Under the pieces are notes generated by a model. It had not been told where the DNA came from and searched no databases. It saw only the letters and a program-made list of their open reading frames with translations. From Xanthomonas sp. (GTDB lineage: Bacteria > Pseudomonadota > Gammaproteobacteria > Xanthomonadales > Xanthomonadaceae): a stretch of DNA of 64,000 nucleotides. Positions 16,770 through 26,036 of the stretch are shown in pieces. Within the stretch, counting starts at the first letter, position 1, and every line of letters begins with the position of its first letter. A program made the position numbers and the translations under genes. The stretch covers positions 186,001 to 250,000 of the forward strand of contig NZ_JAFIWC010000001.1 in NCBI RefSeq assembly GCF_017163755.1. The letters run 5' to 3'.

Positions 16770-18554
16770 ATGAGCACCTACCAAGCCCCGCTGACCGACC
16801 TGCGATTCGCGCTGCACGACGTGCTGCAGGCCGAGGCGCTGTTCGCCCGCCTGGGTCATGCCGAGGCCAGCGCCGAGGTGATCGACGCGGTCCTGGAGGA
16901 GGCGGCGCGGTTCACCGGCACCGTGCTCGCGCCGCTGAACCGGGTCGGCGACGAACACGGCTGCAAGCTCGACCCGGCCACCGGCGCGGTGACCACCGCG
17001 CCCGGCTTCCGCGAGGCCTACCGGCAGTTCGCCGAGGGCGGCTGGACCGGGCTGACCGCGGCCACCGAGTTCGGCGGCCAGGGCCTGCCGCACACGCTGG
17101 GCGTGCCGCTCAACGAGATGGTCAATGCCGCCAACCTGGCCTGGGGCAATTTCCCGCTGCTGTCGCACGGCGCGGTCGAGGCGCTGAAGCAGCATGGCGA
17201 GGCGTGGCAGCAGGAGGTGTTCCTGAAGCCGCTGGTGGACGGCCGCTGGACCGGCACCATGTGCCTGACCGAGCCGCACTGCGGCACCGACCTGGGCCTG
17301 CTCAAGACCCGCGCCGAGGCCAACGCCGACGGCAGCTGGTCGGTCAGCGGCACCAAGATCTTCATCACCGCCGGCGAGCACGACTTCACCGACAACATCG
17401 TGCATCTGGTGCTGGCGCGGCTGCCGGACGCCCCGGCCGGCGCCAAGGGCATCTCGCTGCTGGTGGTGCCCAAGTTCAAGGTGGCGCGCGACGGCAGCGT
17501 GGGCGAGCGCAACGCGGTGCGCTGCGGTTCGCTGGAACACAAGATGGGCATCCACGGCTCGGCCACCTGCGTGCTGAACTTCGACGGTGCCCAGGGTTAC
17601 CTGGTCGGCCAGCCGCACAAGGGCCTGCAGGCGATGTTCACCATGATGAACACAGCGCGGCTGGGCGTAGGCCTGCAAGGCATCGGCCTGTCCGAGCGCG
17701 CCTACCAGAACGCGTTGCGCTACGCGCGCGAACGCCTGCAGTCGCGCTCGCTCAGTGGCGCCAAGCTGCCGGACAAGCCGGCCGACCCGATCCTGGTCCA
17801 CCCCGACGTGCGGCGCATGCTGCTGACGGTCAAGGCGCTGACCGAGGGCAGCCGCCTGCTGGCGCTGCACGCGGCGACGCTGATCGACATCGCCCACCGT
17901 GCGCAGGACCCGGCCGAGCGCGAGCAGGCCGACACGCTGGTGAGTTTCCTGACCCCGATCTCCAAGGCCTGCCAGACCGAATGGGCGGTGGAGAACACCT
18001 ACCACGCGCTGCAGTGCTTCGGCGGCCATGGCTACATCCACGAACACGGCATGGAGCAGCTGGCGCGCGACGCGCGCATCACCACCCTGTACGAAGGCAC
18101 CACCGGCATCCAGGCGCTGGACCTGATGGGACGCAAGACCGCCGCCAGCCAGGGCGCGGGCCTGAAGCTGTTCCTGGCGCAGATCGAGGCCTTCGCCGCC
18201 GAGCATGCGGACAATTCCGCCGTGGCCGAATTCGTCGCCCCGCTGCGCGAGAAGGCCGGCGAATGGGCGGCGCTGACCCGGCGCATCCTGCAGCGCGCGG
18301 CCGGCAATGCCGACGAGATCGGCGCGGCCAGCTACGACTACGTGTTCTATTCCGGCTACGTGGTGCTGGCCTACTGGTGGGCGCGCAGCGTCGCGGCGGC
18401 CAACGCGTCGGCGCACAGCGACGCGTTCAAGCAGTCCAAGCGCGAGACCGCGCGCTTCTACTTCGCCAGGCTGCTGCCGCGCACGCTCACCCACGCCGCG
18501 GCGATCGACGCCGGCGCCGAACCGCTGATGGCGATGGCCGACGAGCGCTTCTGA
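16770..18554 (+). CDS. Acyl-CoA dehydrogenase (long, C-terminally extended type)
   Basis: A 594-residue FAD-dependent acyl-CoA dehydrogenase catalysing alpha,beta-desaturation of acyl-CoA in beta-oxidation or a related pathway. The N-terminal (~30-155), middle beta (MCLTEPHCGTDLGLLKTRA at ~165-183, which binds FAD/substrate) and C-terminal helical domains are recognisable. ECFGGHGYIHEHGMEQ-like residues (QCFGGHGYIHEHGMEQ, ~417-432) and LYEGTTGIQALDLMGRK follow, where the catalytic Glu region and FAD contacts lie. An additional C-terminal domain (~470-594) is typical of the FadE-like/DmdC-like subgroup. It is monocistronic. A TAGTAT element at 16719-16724 may be the -10. Confidence 0.93.
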   Translation: MSTYQAPLTDLRFALHDVLQAEALFARLGHAEASAEVIDAVLEEAARFTGTVLAPLNRVGDEHGCKLDPATGAVTTAPGFREAYRQFAEGGWTGLTAATEFGGQGLPHTLGVPLNEMVNAANLAWGNFPLLSHGAVEALKQHGEAWQQEVFLKPLVDGRWTGTMCLTEPHCGTDLGLLKTRAEANADGSWSVSGTKIFITAGEHDFTDNIVHLVLARLPDAPAGAKGISLLVVPKFKVARDGSVGERNAVRCGSLEHKMGIHGSATCVLNFDGAQGYLVGQPHKGLQAMFTMMNTARLGVGLQGIGLSERAYQNALRYARERLQSRSLSGAKLPDKPADPILVHPDVRRMLLTVKALTEGSRLLALHAATLIDIAHRAQDPAEREQADTLVSFLTPISKACQTEWAVENTYHALQCFGGHGYIHEHGMEQLARDARITTLYEGTTGIQALDLMGRKTAASQGAGLKLFLAQIEAFAAEHADNSAVAEFVAPLREKAGEWAALTRRILQRAAGNADEIGAASYDYVFYSGYVVLAYWWARSVAAANASAHSDAFKQSKRETARFYFARLLPRTLTHAAAIDAGAEPLMAMADERF

Positions 18555-18725
18555 GCGCAGTGCGGCGACCGGTGGCCAGGCCGTGCCGCGCCCGGTCGCC
18601 GGTCCCGCGCCGTTTCGCAGGCCGCGCGCGGCATCGCCACGGCACGAAGATCGGAACACGCGCCGCGCGTTGGCGGCCCGCGGAACAGCGCCTGCGACCG
18701 GGTGGCCGGAAACGCCCGCGCCGGA

Positions 18726-18754
18726 TACACAAATCGTCAACAATCGGGTATAAG
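18726..18754 (+). promoter_or_regulatory. Candidate promoter of the HNH gene
   Basis: TACACA (18726-18731), a 17-nt spacer and TATAAG (18749-18754). The ATG at 18766 follows only 11 nt after the -10, so the transcript would be leaderless or nearly so. No Shine-Dalgarno is present. Confidence 0.5.
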
Positions 18755-18765
18755 CTGTCTTCCCG

Positions 18766-19431
18766 ATGGAGACAGACACAACAACGCTTGGTCTGGTCGA
18801 TACCGGAGCCTACGACGCTTCGGCGGTCGTGCCGTCGATGTCGCTTTCCCCGCCCCTGCCTCACCTGCCTTCGGTGCGACTGCTGTCGCTGGACGCGCAT
18901 GGGCGCGTGCTGGACTGGATCAACTGGCAGGATGCGGCCTGCCTGTACGCCCGCGGCGCGGTGGCCTGGACCCTGGGCGAACCGTGCCTGCATATCCATG
19001 GCGGGATGTCGCGGCTGACCGGCGAACGCAGCGTGCTGCAGCTGCACCCGATCATCGCCGCGCGCGGCCACGCCCGCTCGCGCGCGCTGGACCCCACGCC
19101 GACGCTGACCAACACCGCGCTGTTCGCCCGCGACGCGCAGCTGTGCCTGTACTGCGGCCAGCAGTTCAGCCGCCCGCAACTGACCCGCGACCACGTGCTG
19201 CCGGTGTCCAAGGGCGGCCGCGACACCTGGGAGAACGTGGTCACCGCCTGCTTCCACTGCAATTCGCGCAAGGGCAACCGCACCCCGCAACAGGCCTCGA
19301 TGCCGCTGCTGGCGGTGCCGTACCGGCCCAGCTGGATCGAGCACCTGATCCTGTCCAACCGCAACATCCTCGCCGACCAGATGTCGTTCCTGAAGGCGCA
19401 GCTGCCCAAGCGCTCCAAGCTGTCGGTCTGA
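18766..19431 (+). CDS. HNH endonuclease family protein
   Basis: A 221-residue protein with a zinc-ribbon HNH nuclease domain. Visible residues are Cys127/Cys130 (CLYC), His143 in RDHVLPVSKGG, the Trp/Asn of TWENVV, Cys162/Cys165 (ACFHC) and Asn166. These form the beta-beta-alpha metal fold with structural zinc. The N-terminal ~110 residues carry the 'LDWINWQDAACLYARGAVAW' type block seen in the solitary HNH proteins of Proteobacteria that are unlinked to phage. It stands alone between acyl-CoA dehydrogenase and dxs, with no methylase, restriction or terminase neighbour. Its biological role is not known. No mobile context is visible. Confidence 0.88.
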   Translation: METDTTTLGLVDTGAYDASAVVPSMSLSPPLPHLPSVRLLSLDAHGRVLDWINWQDAACLYARGAVAWTLGEPCLHIHGGMSRLTGERSVLQLHPIIAARGHARSRALDPTPTLTNTALFARDAQLCLYCGQQFSRPQLTRDHVLPVSKGGRDTWENVVTACFHCNSRKGNRTPQQASMPLLAVPYRPSWIEHLILSNRNILADQMSFLKAQLPKRSKLSV

Positions 19432-19467
19432 ACGGGTCAGCGGCGCGCAACGCGCCGCGCCCTGCGA

Positions 19468-19488
19468 CGTTTTGTCGCAGGACCGTCC
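19468..19488 (+). terminator. Strong hairpin after the HNH gene
   Basis: An 8-bp perfect stem (CCTGCGAC / GTCGCAGG) with loop GTTTT lies about 40 nt after the HNH stop. No U-run follows, so it may act with Rho or be part of the dxs leader. Confidence 0.4.
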
Positions 19489-19553
19489 CGCAACGTCTGC
19501 CGTTCCGCCCGCCTGAACCGGTTTGCTTGCCCGGTTCCGGAATGGGGAGGAAA

Positions 19554-19652
19554 ATGACCGGTCCGTTGAACCACTACCCCGATGATCGATCCCACCCGCT
19601 ATCCGCGCCTCTCGCGCATCCAGATCCCCGCCGAACTGCGCCGCTTCGATGA
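19554..19652 (+). CDS. Possible 32-codon leader ORF overlapping the start of dxs
   Basis: An ATG at 19554 follows GGGGAGGAAA, the best Shine-Dalgarno in this part of the window, and opens a 32-codon frame ([20 protein letters not shown]...). It runs past the dxs ATG at 19582 in a different frame and ends at 19652. The dxs ATG itself has no ribosome site. The peptide has no recognisable domain. It may be a translated leader that controls or boosts dxs translation, or the site may simply load ribosomes that re-initiate at dxs. This is inference from sequence position alone. Confidence 0.35.
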   Translation: MTGPLNHYPDDRSHPLSAPLAHPDPRRTAPLR

Positions 19653-21486
19653 AGCCGAGCTGCCGGCGATCGCGGAAGAACTGCGCGCCTACCTGATCGA
19701 GTGCGTCGGCAAGAGCGGGGGCCATTTCGGCGCCGGCCTGGGGGTGATCGAACTCACCGTCGCGCTGCACTACCTGTACGACACCCCGGCCGACCAGCTG
19801 GTGTGGGATGTCGGCCACCAGACCTACCCGCACAAGATCCTCACCGGACGCCGCGACCGGATCCACACGGTCAAGCAGGCCGACGGCGTGGCGCCGTTCC
19901 CCAAGCGCGAGGAGAGCGAGTACGACACCTTCGGCGTCGGCCATTCGTCCACGTCGATCTCCGCGGCGCTGGGCATGGCGATTGCGCTGCAGCGCGCCGG
20001 CGACGAGCGCAGGGTGGTGGCGGTGATCGGCGACGGCGCGATGACCGCCGGCATGGCCTACGAGGCGCTGAACCATGCCGGCGGCATGGAGCCGGAGCCT
20101 AACCTGTTGGTGGTGCTCAACGACAACCGCATGTCGATCTCCGAGGCGGTCGGCGGCGTGACCAAGATGCTCGGGCGCATGACCGGCAGCAAGACCCTCA
20201 ACGCGATCCGCGAAGGCGGCAAGAGGATCCTCGGCGACAAGAAGACCAATCCCACCGCGCGTTTCGTGCGGCGCTGGGAAGAGCACTGGAAGGGCATGTT
20301 CGTGCCGTCCACGCTGTTCGAGGAGATGGGCTTCCACTACACCGGCCCGATCGACGGCCACGACCTGCCGGCGCTGATCGGCGCGCTGAAGACCCTCAAG
20401 ACGCTCAAGGGCCCGCAGCTGCTGCACGTGATCACCACCAAGGGCAAGGGCTACGAGCTGGCCGAAGGCGACCAGATCGGCTATCACGCGGTCGGCCCGT
20501 TCGATCCGAGCAAGGGCCTGATCGCCAAGCCCGGGGCCAAGAAGCCGACCTACACCGACGTGTTCGGCGACTGGATCTGCGACATGGCCGCGGCCGAGCC
20601 GACCCTGCTGGCGATCACCCCGGCGATGCGCGAAGGCTCGGGCCTGGTGCGCTTCAGCAAGGAATACCCGCAGCGCTATTTCGACGTGGCGATCGCCGAG
20701 CAGCACGCGGTGACGCTGGCCGCCGGCATGGCCACGCAGGGCGCCAAGCCGGTGGTGGCGATCTATTCGACCTTCCTGCAGCGCGGCTACGACCAGCTGG
20801 TGCACGACGTGGCGCTGCAGAAACTGGACGTGCTGTTCGCGATCGACCGCGGCGGCGTGGTCGGCCCGGACGGCGCCACCCACGCCGGCAATCTCGACCT
20901 GAGCTTCCTGCGCTGCGTGCCGCACATGGTGGTGATGGCGCCGGCCGACGAGGCCGAATGCCGGCAGATGCTCAGCACCGGCCTGCGCTATGCGGGGCCG
21001 GCGGCGGTGCGCTACCCGCGCGGCACCGGGCCGGGCGTGGCGCTGGACACGGCGCTGGACACGCTGCCGATCGGCAAGGCGCAGCTGCGCGCGAACGGCA
21101 GCACGCTGGCCCTGCTCGCCTTCGGCTCGACCGTCGCGGCGGCCGAGCAGGTCGGGCGCGAACTGGGGCTGAGCGTGGTCAACATGCGCTTCGTCAAGCC
21201 GCTGGACCGCGCGCTGCTGCTGGAACTGGCGCGCAGCCACGAGGGCTTCGTCACCGTCGAGGACAACGTGGTCGCGGGCGGCGCCGGTTCCGGCGTGGCC
21301 GAACTGCTCAATGCCGAAGGCGTGCTGCGCCCGGTGCTGCACCTGGGCCTGCCGGACGACTTCCAGCACCACGCCAGCCGCGAGCAGCTGCTCGCCGAGG
21401 CCGGCATCGACGCGGCCGGCATCCGCGCCGCGGTGCTGGCGCGCTGGCCGCAACTGGCCGACGCGCCGCGCAGCGCGGCCGGCTGA
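19582..21486 (+). CDS. dxs: 1-deoxy-D-xylulose-5-phosphate synthase
   Basis: Dxs, 634 residues, condenses pyruvate and glyceraldehyde-3-phosphate to DXP, the first step of the MEP isoprenoid pathway and precursor supply for thiamine and pyridoxal. Thiamine-diphosphate binding is seen in [20 protein letters not shown] (~150-170) and [30 protein letters not shown] (~49-67) and [17 protein letters not shown] (~75-92) are diagnostic. The transketolase-like central domain has [16 protein letters not shown] (~373-388) and [15 protein letters not shown] (~424-438). The C-terminal domain is complete. The start [14 protein letters not shown] is the familiar Xanthomonas form. It lacks its own Shine-Dalgarno. 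Confidence 0.97.
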   Translation: MIDPTRYPRLSRIQIPAELRRFDEAELPAIAEELRAYLIECVGKSGGHFGAGLGVIELTVALHYLYDTPADQLVWDVGHQTYPHKILTGRRDRIHTVKQADGVAPFPKREESEYDTFGVGHSSTSISAALGMAIALQRAGDERRVVAVIGDGAMTAGMAYEALNHAGGMEPEPNLLVVLNDNRMSISEAVGGVTKMLGRMTGSKTLNAIREGGKRILGDKKTNPTARFVRRWEEHWKGMFVPSTLFEEMGFHYTGPIDGHDLPALIGALKTLKTLKGPQLLHVITTKGKGYELAEGDQIGYHAVGPFDPSKGLIAKPGAKKPTYTDVFGDWICDMAAAEPTLLAITPAMREGSGLVRFSKEYPQRYFDVAIAEQHAVTLAAGMATQGAKPVVAIYSTFLQRGYDQLVHDVALQKLDVLFAIDRGGVVGPDGATHAGNLDLSFLRCVPHMVVMAPADEAECRQMLSTGLRYAGPAAVRYPRGTGPGVALDTALDTLPIGKAQLRANGSTLALLAFGSTVAAAEQVGRELGLSVVNMRFVKPLDRALLLELARSHEGFVTVEDNVVAGGAGSGVAELLNAEGVLRPVLHLGLPDDFQHHASREQLLAEAGIDAAGIRAAVLARWPQLADAPRSAAG

Positions 21487-22159
21487 CCGGCGCCGCACGG
21501 GGCCATCCGTCCCTGCTCGGCCCGATCCCTCCTGCGCGCGGCATTCTGCTGCGGGATTCGACAAGCGTCGCTCCATAGCGGCCAGACCCTCTGCGATGCC
21601 TCCTCGGGCCGATGGACCGGCAACAACTGCTCGGCCACCGGCACGCGGGCGCACAGGCCGCGCGGCCAGGACAGTGTCCGGACACAGGGAGAGGAGCGCG
21701 TTTGCGAATCGCCGATCCCGTATCCCGAAATCACATCCGGAACGCGCTGGGTGAAGTGGGACGGCGACCAGCCGCATCCAGTCGATCGCAGCGCAAGCCG
21801 CGGCAGCACCGGTTCGCCACCCTCGGCGCCCAAGCCGAACGAACCCTGTGGGGAGCGGCGGGTGGCCTCGGGCCATCGCTTGCGACTTGCTCCCCCGCCC
21901 ATGCCTGTTGCGACTGATGCCCGGGGCCATCCGGAGTCATTGCTTCAGCGCTGCGGTCACCGGGTCGAGAACGCTCAGGCGTCGAGGCTTGCTGCCGCGC
22001 GGTTTCGAACGGCAATCCATAGAACAGCATCGGGCAAGCCGGCTGGGATCGAAGCCTCGCCGTGCAAAACCCCGTGATTTCCGGACATCGTGGACGGTCT
22101 TGGTCTTGTGGCGCACGGCCCGAGCCGCCGCCGAATTCGCCGCGGACCGCGATCCGCCG
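21487..22159. other. Gene-free stretch between convergent dxs and lpxK
   Basis: About 670 bases between two genes that point at each other. No supported gene on either strand. At 21868-21905 the minus strand has a variant of the 23-base motif also found at 28899 and 63450. It is otherwise featureless to the eye. Confidence 0.5.
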
Positions 22160-23194
22160 CTAGGGCGCGACGTCGTCGATGCGCGCGCGCAGCTTCTCCA
22201 GCCGGTCCAGCAGGCCGACCCAGAACGCCGCCGGCAGCTCGGCGGTCAGCGGCACGCTGAAGCACCATTCGTTGACGAAGGCGGCGCACTTGACCGCGTC
22301 CTTCTCGGTCATCAGCACCGGCAGTTCGCTGCCGAACGACAGGTCCCCGGCGTGGTAGCGGTGATGGTCGGGAAACGCGTGCGGCACCACGCCGATGCCG
22401 AGCGCGCGCAGCATCTCGAAGAAGCGTTGCGGATGGGCGATGCCGGCCACCGCGTGCACGCGCTGCCCGGCGAAGCTGCGCAGCGCGCGCGTGCGTCCGC
22501 CCTGCAACGGCTGGGCGCTGTCGATGCGCAGCCGCATCGGCCATTCGCCGAAGCCGGCCTGCGCCGCCGCATCGTCGCTGGCCTGGCCGAGGTTGACCAC
22601 GCGGAAATCGCACTCGCGCGCGCGCGCGGCCGGCTCGCGCAGCGGGCCGGCCGGCAGCAACCGGCCGTTGCCGTAGCGGCGGTGGCCGTCGACCACCTCG
22701 ATCTCGATGTCGCGCTGCAGGCGGTAGTGCTGCAGGCCGTCGTCACAGACCACGATGTCGCAGCCGGCCTGCACCAGCGCGCGCGCGGCGGCGACGCGAT
22801 CGCGGTCCACCCGCACCGGCACGCCGGTCTTGTGCGCGATCAGCACCGGCTCGTCGCCGCCGAGGTCGGCGGTGGTCGCCGCCTCGATCCAGCGCCCGCG
22901 CTGGTCCTGCGCGCGGCCGTAGCCGCGCGTGGCCACCCCGGGCTTCCAGCCGGCCTCCAGCAGCTGCCGCACCAGCGCGATGGTCAGCGGGGTCTTGCCG
23001 GTACCGCCGGCGGTGACGTTGCCCACCACCACCACCGGCACCTCCACGCTGTGGCGCTTGCGCCAGCCGCGGCGGTACAAGGCGCGGCGCAGCGCGATCG
23101 CGGCGGCGTAGATCGGGCTCAGCAGCCGCGCGTACAGCGGCGGCCGGCCCGGGCCGTACCAGTAGCCGGGCGTCTGTCTGCCGGGACCGCTCAT
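22160..23194 (-). CDS. lpxK: Tetraacyldisaccharide 4'-kinase
   Basis: LpxK, 344 residues, phosphorylates the 4' position of the lipid A disaccharide at the inner membrane. It has an N-terminal membrane-associated helix ([20 protein letters not shown], ~18-37), a P-loop-type motif [20 protein letters not shown] (~55-74) and [37 protein letters not shown] (~145-164) and a late [12 protein letters not shown] (~300) are family hallmarks. Its ATG overlaps the msbA stop by 4 bp (ATGA), so synthesis and export of lipid A core are coupled. It is the last gene of comEC-exbB-exbD-msbA-lpxK. Confidence 0.96.
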   Translation of the reverse strand: MSGPGRQTPGYWYGPGRPPLYARLLSPIYAAAIALRRALYRRGWRKRHSVEVPVVVVGNVTAGGTGKTPLTIALVRQLLEAGWKPGVATRGYGRAQDQRGRWIEAATTADLGGDEPVLIAHKTGVPVRVDRDRVAAARALVQAGCDIVVCDDGLQHYRLQRDIEIEVVDGHRRYGNGRLLPAGPLREPAARARECDFRVVNLGQASDDAAAQAGFGEWPMRLRIDSAQPLQGGRTRALRSFAGQRVHAVAGIAHPQRFFEMLRALGIGVVPHAFPDHHRYHAGDLSFGSELPVLMTEKDAVKCAAFVNEWCFSVPLTAELPAAFWVGLLDRLEKLRARIDDVAP

Positions 23195-24942
23195 CCCGGC
23201 TGCCTTTCGCGGAACTGCATGCTGTGCAGATGCGCGTACAGCCCGCCCTGCTCCAGCAGCGCGTGGTGGGTGCCGCGTTCGACGATGCGGCCCTGGTCCA
23301 TCACCAGCACCTGGTCGGCATGCTCGATGGTGGACAGGCGGTGCGCGATCACCAGCGTGGTGCGCTCGGGCATCAGCCGGTGCAGCGCGTCCTGCACCAG
23401 GCGTTCGGACTCGTTGTCCAGCGCGGCGGTGGCCTCGTCGAGGATCAGGATCGGCGCATCGCGCAGGATCGCGCGCGCGATCGCCAGGCGCTGGCGCTGG
23501 CCGCCGGACAGCAGCGCGCCGTTCTCGCCGACCTGGGTGTGCAGTTGCTGCGGCAGGCGCTCGATGAACTCCCAGGCGTTGGCCGCTTCGGCCGCGGCGC
23601 GGATCTGCTCTTCGCTGGCCTCGGTACCGTAGGCGATGTTGGCGGCGATACTGTCGTCGAACAGCATCACCCGCTGGCCGACCAGCGCGATCTGCCGGCG
23701 CAGGTCGTGCAGCCGGTAGTCGTGCAGCGGCACCCCGTCCAGGGTGATGCGTCCGCCGCTGGGCTCGTAGAAACGAGGCACCAGCCGGACCAGGCTGGTC
23801 TTGCCGCTGCCGGAACGGCCGACGATGGCGGTGACCGTGCCGGGGCGCGCGACGAAGCTGATGTCGTCCAGCGCCAGGCCGCTGTCGTGGCGATAGCGCA
23901 GCATCACCTGGTCGAACACCAATTCGCCGCGCACGCGCTGCACCGCCACGGTGCCGGTATCGCGCTCCTCCGGCGTGTCCAGGATCGAGAACAGGCGCTC
24001 GGCGGCGGCCACGCCGCGCGAGATCGAGGTCTGCACGCTGGTGAGCCGGCGCAGCGACGGGATGATCGCCATCATCGAGGTCATCAGCGCCATGAACTGG
24101 CCGGCGTTCAGGCGCCCGGCCAGCGCTTCGCGGGTGGCGACCCACACGATCGCCGCCAACGCCACCGCGGCCAGGAACTGCACCAGGCTCGAGGCCAGCG
24201 CGCGCGTGGTCTCGACCTTCATGTTCAGGCCGAGCATGCGGTTGGCCAGCGCCGCGTAGTGGTCGATCTCCAGCGCCTGGGTGCCGTGCACCTTCACTTC
24301 CTGCTGCGCGCCCAGCGATTGCTCGGCGCGCTGCGCCATCGAGCCCATGCCGTCCTGGATGCCGCGGCTGATCTTGCGGTAGCGCTTGCCGACGTAGGAG
24401 ACGATGACGCCGATCAGCGGCGCCACCACCAGCAGCGCCAGGGTCACCTTGACGCTCATCTGCAGCATCACCACCAGCATGCCGATGATGGTCAGGGTGT
24501 CGGCCACGAGCGTCTTCAGCGCGTCGGAGGCGGCCTGGGTGACCTGTTCGGTGTCGAAGTTCAGCCGGCTGACCATCATCGGCGTGGCTTCCACGTCGAA
24601 GTGCGACGACGGCAGGTGCAGGTACTTGGCCAGCACCTGCTCGCGCAGGTCGCGCACCACGCTGCGCCCGGTGCGCGCCATGCAGTAGTCGCCGACGAAG
24701 GTGGCGAAGCTGCGCATCAGGAACAGGCCCAGGATCGCCAGCGGCAGCAGCACCGCCATGCGCGCCTCGGGATTGACGAAGCCGCGGTTGACCAGCGGGT
24801 CCATCAACCGGGTGAAGAAATAGCCGGCGGTGGCTTCGATCACCATCGCCACCAGCGCTGCGACCAGCATCACCCAGTAGGCGCGGGTATAGCCGAGCAG
24901 CCGACGGTAGATCGGCCAAACCGGCACCGACTTGCCGCTCAC
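23191..24942 (-). CDS. msbA: Lipid A export ABC transporter, permease/ATPase MsbA
   Basis: MsbA, 583 residues, is the homodimeric flippase for core-lipid A. An N-terminal six-helix membrane domain (~15-310) is followed by the nucleotide-binding domain: Walker [15 protein letters not shown] (~378), Q-loop, signature [14 protein letters not shown] (~482), Walker [13 protein letters not shown] (~503) and the H-loop [11 protein letters not shown]. The start is a GTG overlapping the exbD stop (GTGA), preceded by GGAAG. Length and order msbA-lpxK match the conserved gammaproteobacterial arrangement. Confidence 0.96.
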   Translation of the reverse strand: MSGKSVPVWPIYRRLLGYTRAYWVMLVAALVAMVIEATAGYFFTRLMDPLVNRGFVNPEARMAVLLPLAILGLFLMRSFATFVGDYCMARTGRSVVRDLREQVLAKYLHLPSSHFDVEATPMMVSRLNFDTEQVTQAASDALKTLVADTLTIIGMLVVMLQMSVKVTLALLVVAPLIGVIVSYVGKRYRKISRGIQDGMGSMAQRAEQSLGAQQEVKVHGTQALEIDHYAALANRMLGLNMKVETTRALASSLVQFLAAVALAAIVWVATREALAGRLNAGQFMALMTSMMAIIPSLRRLTSVQTSISRGVAAAERLFSILDTPEERDTGTVAVQRVRGELVFDQVMLRYRHDSGLALDDISFVARPGTVTAIVGRSGSGKTSLVRLVPRFYEPSGGRITLDGVPLHDYRLHDLRRQIALVGQRVMLFDDSIAANIAYGTEASEEQIRAAAEAANAWEFIERLPQQLHTQVGENGALLSGGQRQRLAIARAILRDAPILILDEATAALDNESERLVQDALHRLMPERTTLVIAHRLSTIEHADQVLVMDQGRIVERGTHHALLEQGGLYAHLHSMQFRERQPG

Positions 24943-25361
24943 GGCTTGGCTTCCGGCGCGGTGGCGATGGCGATGCGGCGGAAGCCGAGCTGGCCCAGGG
25001 CATCCTGGGCGGTCACCACCGCCTGGTACGGCGTGCGCGCATCGGCGCGCAGCAGCACCGGCTGCTCGCGGTCGTCGCCGGCGAGTTGGGCGATGCTGCG
25101 CTTGACCGACTCCACGTCGGTGCGCAGCACTTCCTGGTCGTTGATGAAATAGTGCCCGTCGGCGTTGATCAGCACGCTGAGCGCGCGTGGCGGCGACGGA
25201 TTGTGCTGGTCGCTGGCGTTGGGCAGCTGCAGTTGCAGGGTGGAACGCGCGTCGAAGGTGGTGGTCACCACGAAGAAGATGATCAGTACCAGGATGACGT
25301 CGATCAGGGGCACCAGGTCGATATGCGGTTCGTCCTGGGCGCGGTCGTCGCGGATGCGCAC
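24939..25361 (-). CDS. exbD: ExbD/TolR family biopolymer transport protein
   Basis: A 140-residue ExbD/TolR protein: short cytoplasmic N-terminus, a single membrane helix containing the functional Asp ([20 protein letters not shown], ~14-33, with Asp21 in PLID) and a periplasmic domain. With ExbB it forms a proton-driven stator that energises TonB or a related partner. The start is GTG with AAGGG upstream. It is located beside msbA-lpxK, with no tonB gene in the window, so the partner protein is unknown. In other proteobacteria this exbBD pair is regularly co-located with lpxK/msbA. Confidence 0.92.
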   Translation of the reverse strand: MRIRDDRAQDEPHIDLVPLIDVILVLIIFFVVTTTFDARSTLQLQLPNASDQHNPSPPRALSVLINADGHYFINDQEVLRTDVESVKRSIAQLAGDDREQPVLLRADARTPYQAVVTAQDALGQLGFRRIAIATAPEAKP

Positions 25362-25364
25362 GGC

Positions 25365-26036
25365 TCAGCCCTTGGCCGCGGCGGCGGCGGGGCGGCCGCC
25401 CGGGGCCGCGCGCGCGGCGGGCGGCGGCGTGCCCGCACGGCCGTCCAGCGCGTCGGTCAGCGCCGCGGCTTCCTGCTCCATCTCGATGATGTAGCCGGCG
25501 ATGCGCCCCTTGAAGTAGCGATGGAACACCAGCGCCGGCACCGCGATGATCATGCCGGTGGCGGTGCACACCAGCGCCTTGCCGATGCCGCCTGCGAGCT
25601 GGTTCACGTCGCCGACGCCATGGTCGAGGATGCCCAGGAACATCTGGATCATGCCGACCACGGTGCCAAGCAGGCCGAGCAGCGGGCCGGCCGAGGCCAC
25701 CGTGCCCAGCGCGTTGAGATAGCGCTCCATGCGGTGCACCACGTGGCGCCCGGTGTCCTCGATGCGTTCGCGCACGACCTCGCGCGGACGGTTGCGCACG
25801 TCCAGGCCGGCGGCGAGCAGCGCGCCCAGCGGCGAATTGCGCCGCAGCGACTCGATGTGGTTGGCGTCGAGCTTGCCGCGCGTGGCCCAGTTGCGGACCT
25901 CCTGGCCCAGCCCCGGCGGCAGCACCTCGCTACGGCGCAGGCTCCAGAACCGTTCCAGCACGATCGCCAGCGCCACCACGCCCAACAACAGCAGCGGCAC
26001 CATCGGCCAGCCACCGGCCTTGACCAGTTCCCACAC
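25365..26036 (-). CDS. exbB: MotA/TolQ/ExbB proton channel family protein
   Basis: A 223-residue ExbB-type protein with three membrane helices: ~10-25 (PMVPLLLLGVVALAIVLERF), and two around residues 110-140 and 155-180 carrying the family blocks ASAGPLLGLLGTVVGMIQMF and GIGKALVCTATGMIIAVPAL. The start chosen is GTG 26036 because GGAGGG lies 7 nt upstream and the protein then begins (M)WELVKAGGWPM, as in homologues; GTG 26072 and ATG 26057 are alternatives without ribosome sites. The C-terminal tail is Ala/Pro/Gly rich. Its 5' 107 bp overlap the 3' end of the comEC reading frame. Confidence 0.92.
   Translation of the reverse strand: MWELVKAGGWPMVPLLLLGVVALAIVLERFWSLRRSEVLPPGLGQEVRNWATRGKLDANHIESLRRNSPLGALLAAGLDVRNRPREVVRERIEDTGRHVVHRMERYLNALGTVASAGPLLGLLGTVVGMIQMFLGILDHGVGDVNQLAGGIGKALVCTATGMIIAVPALVFHRYFKGRIAGYIIEMEQEAAALTDALDGRAGTPPPAARAAPGGRPAAAAAKG

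Noticed and set aside
13583..19018. 1,800-codon rightward open frame across the FUSC to HNH genes
   Set aside because: It is an alternate frame of genes with clear domains, produced by very high GC content; no motif or start context.
19432..19581. Thiamine (TPP) riboswitch ahead of dxs
   Set aside because: Dxs uses thiamine diphosphate, so I looked for the conserved CUGAGA/ACCUGA-type boxes; they are absent.
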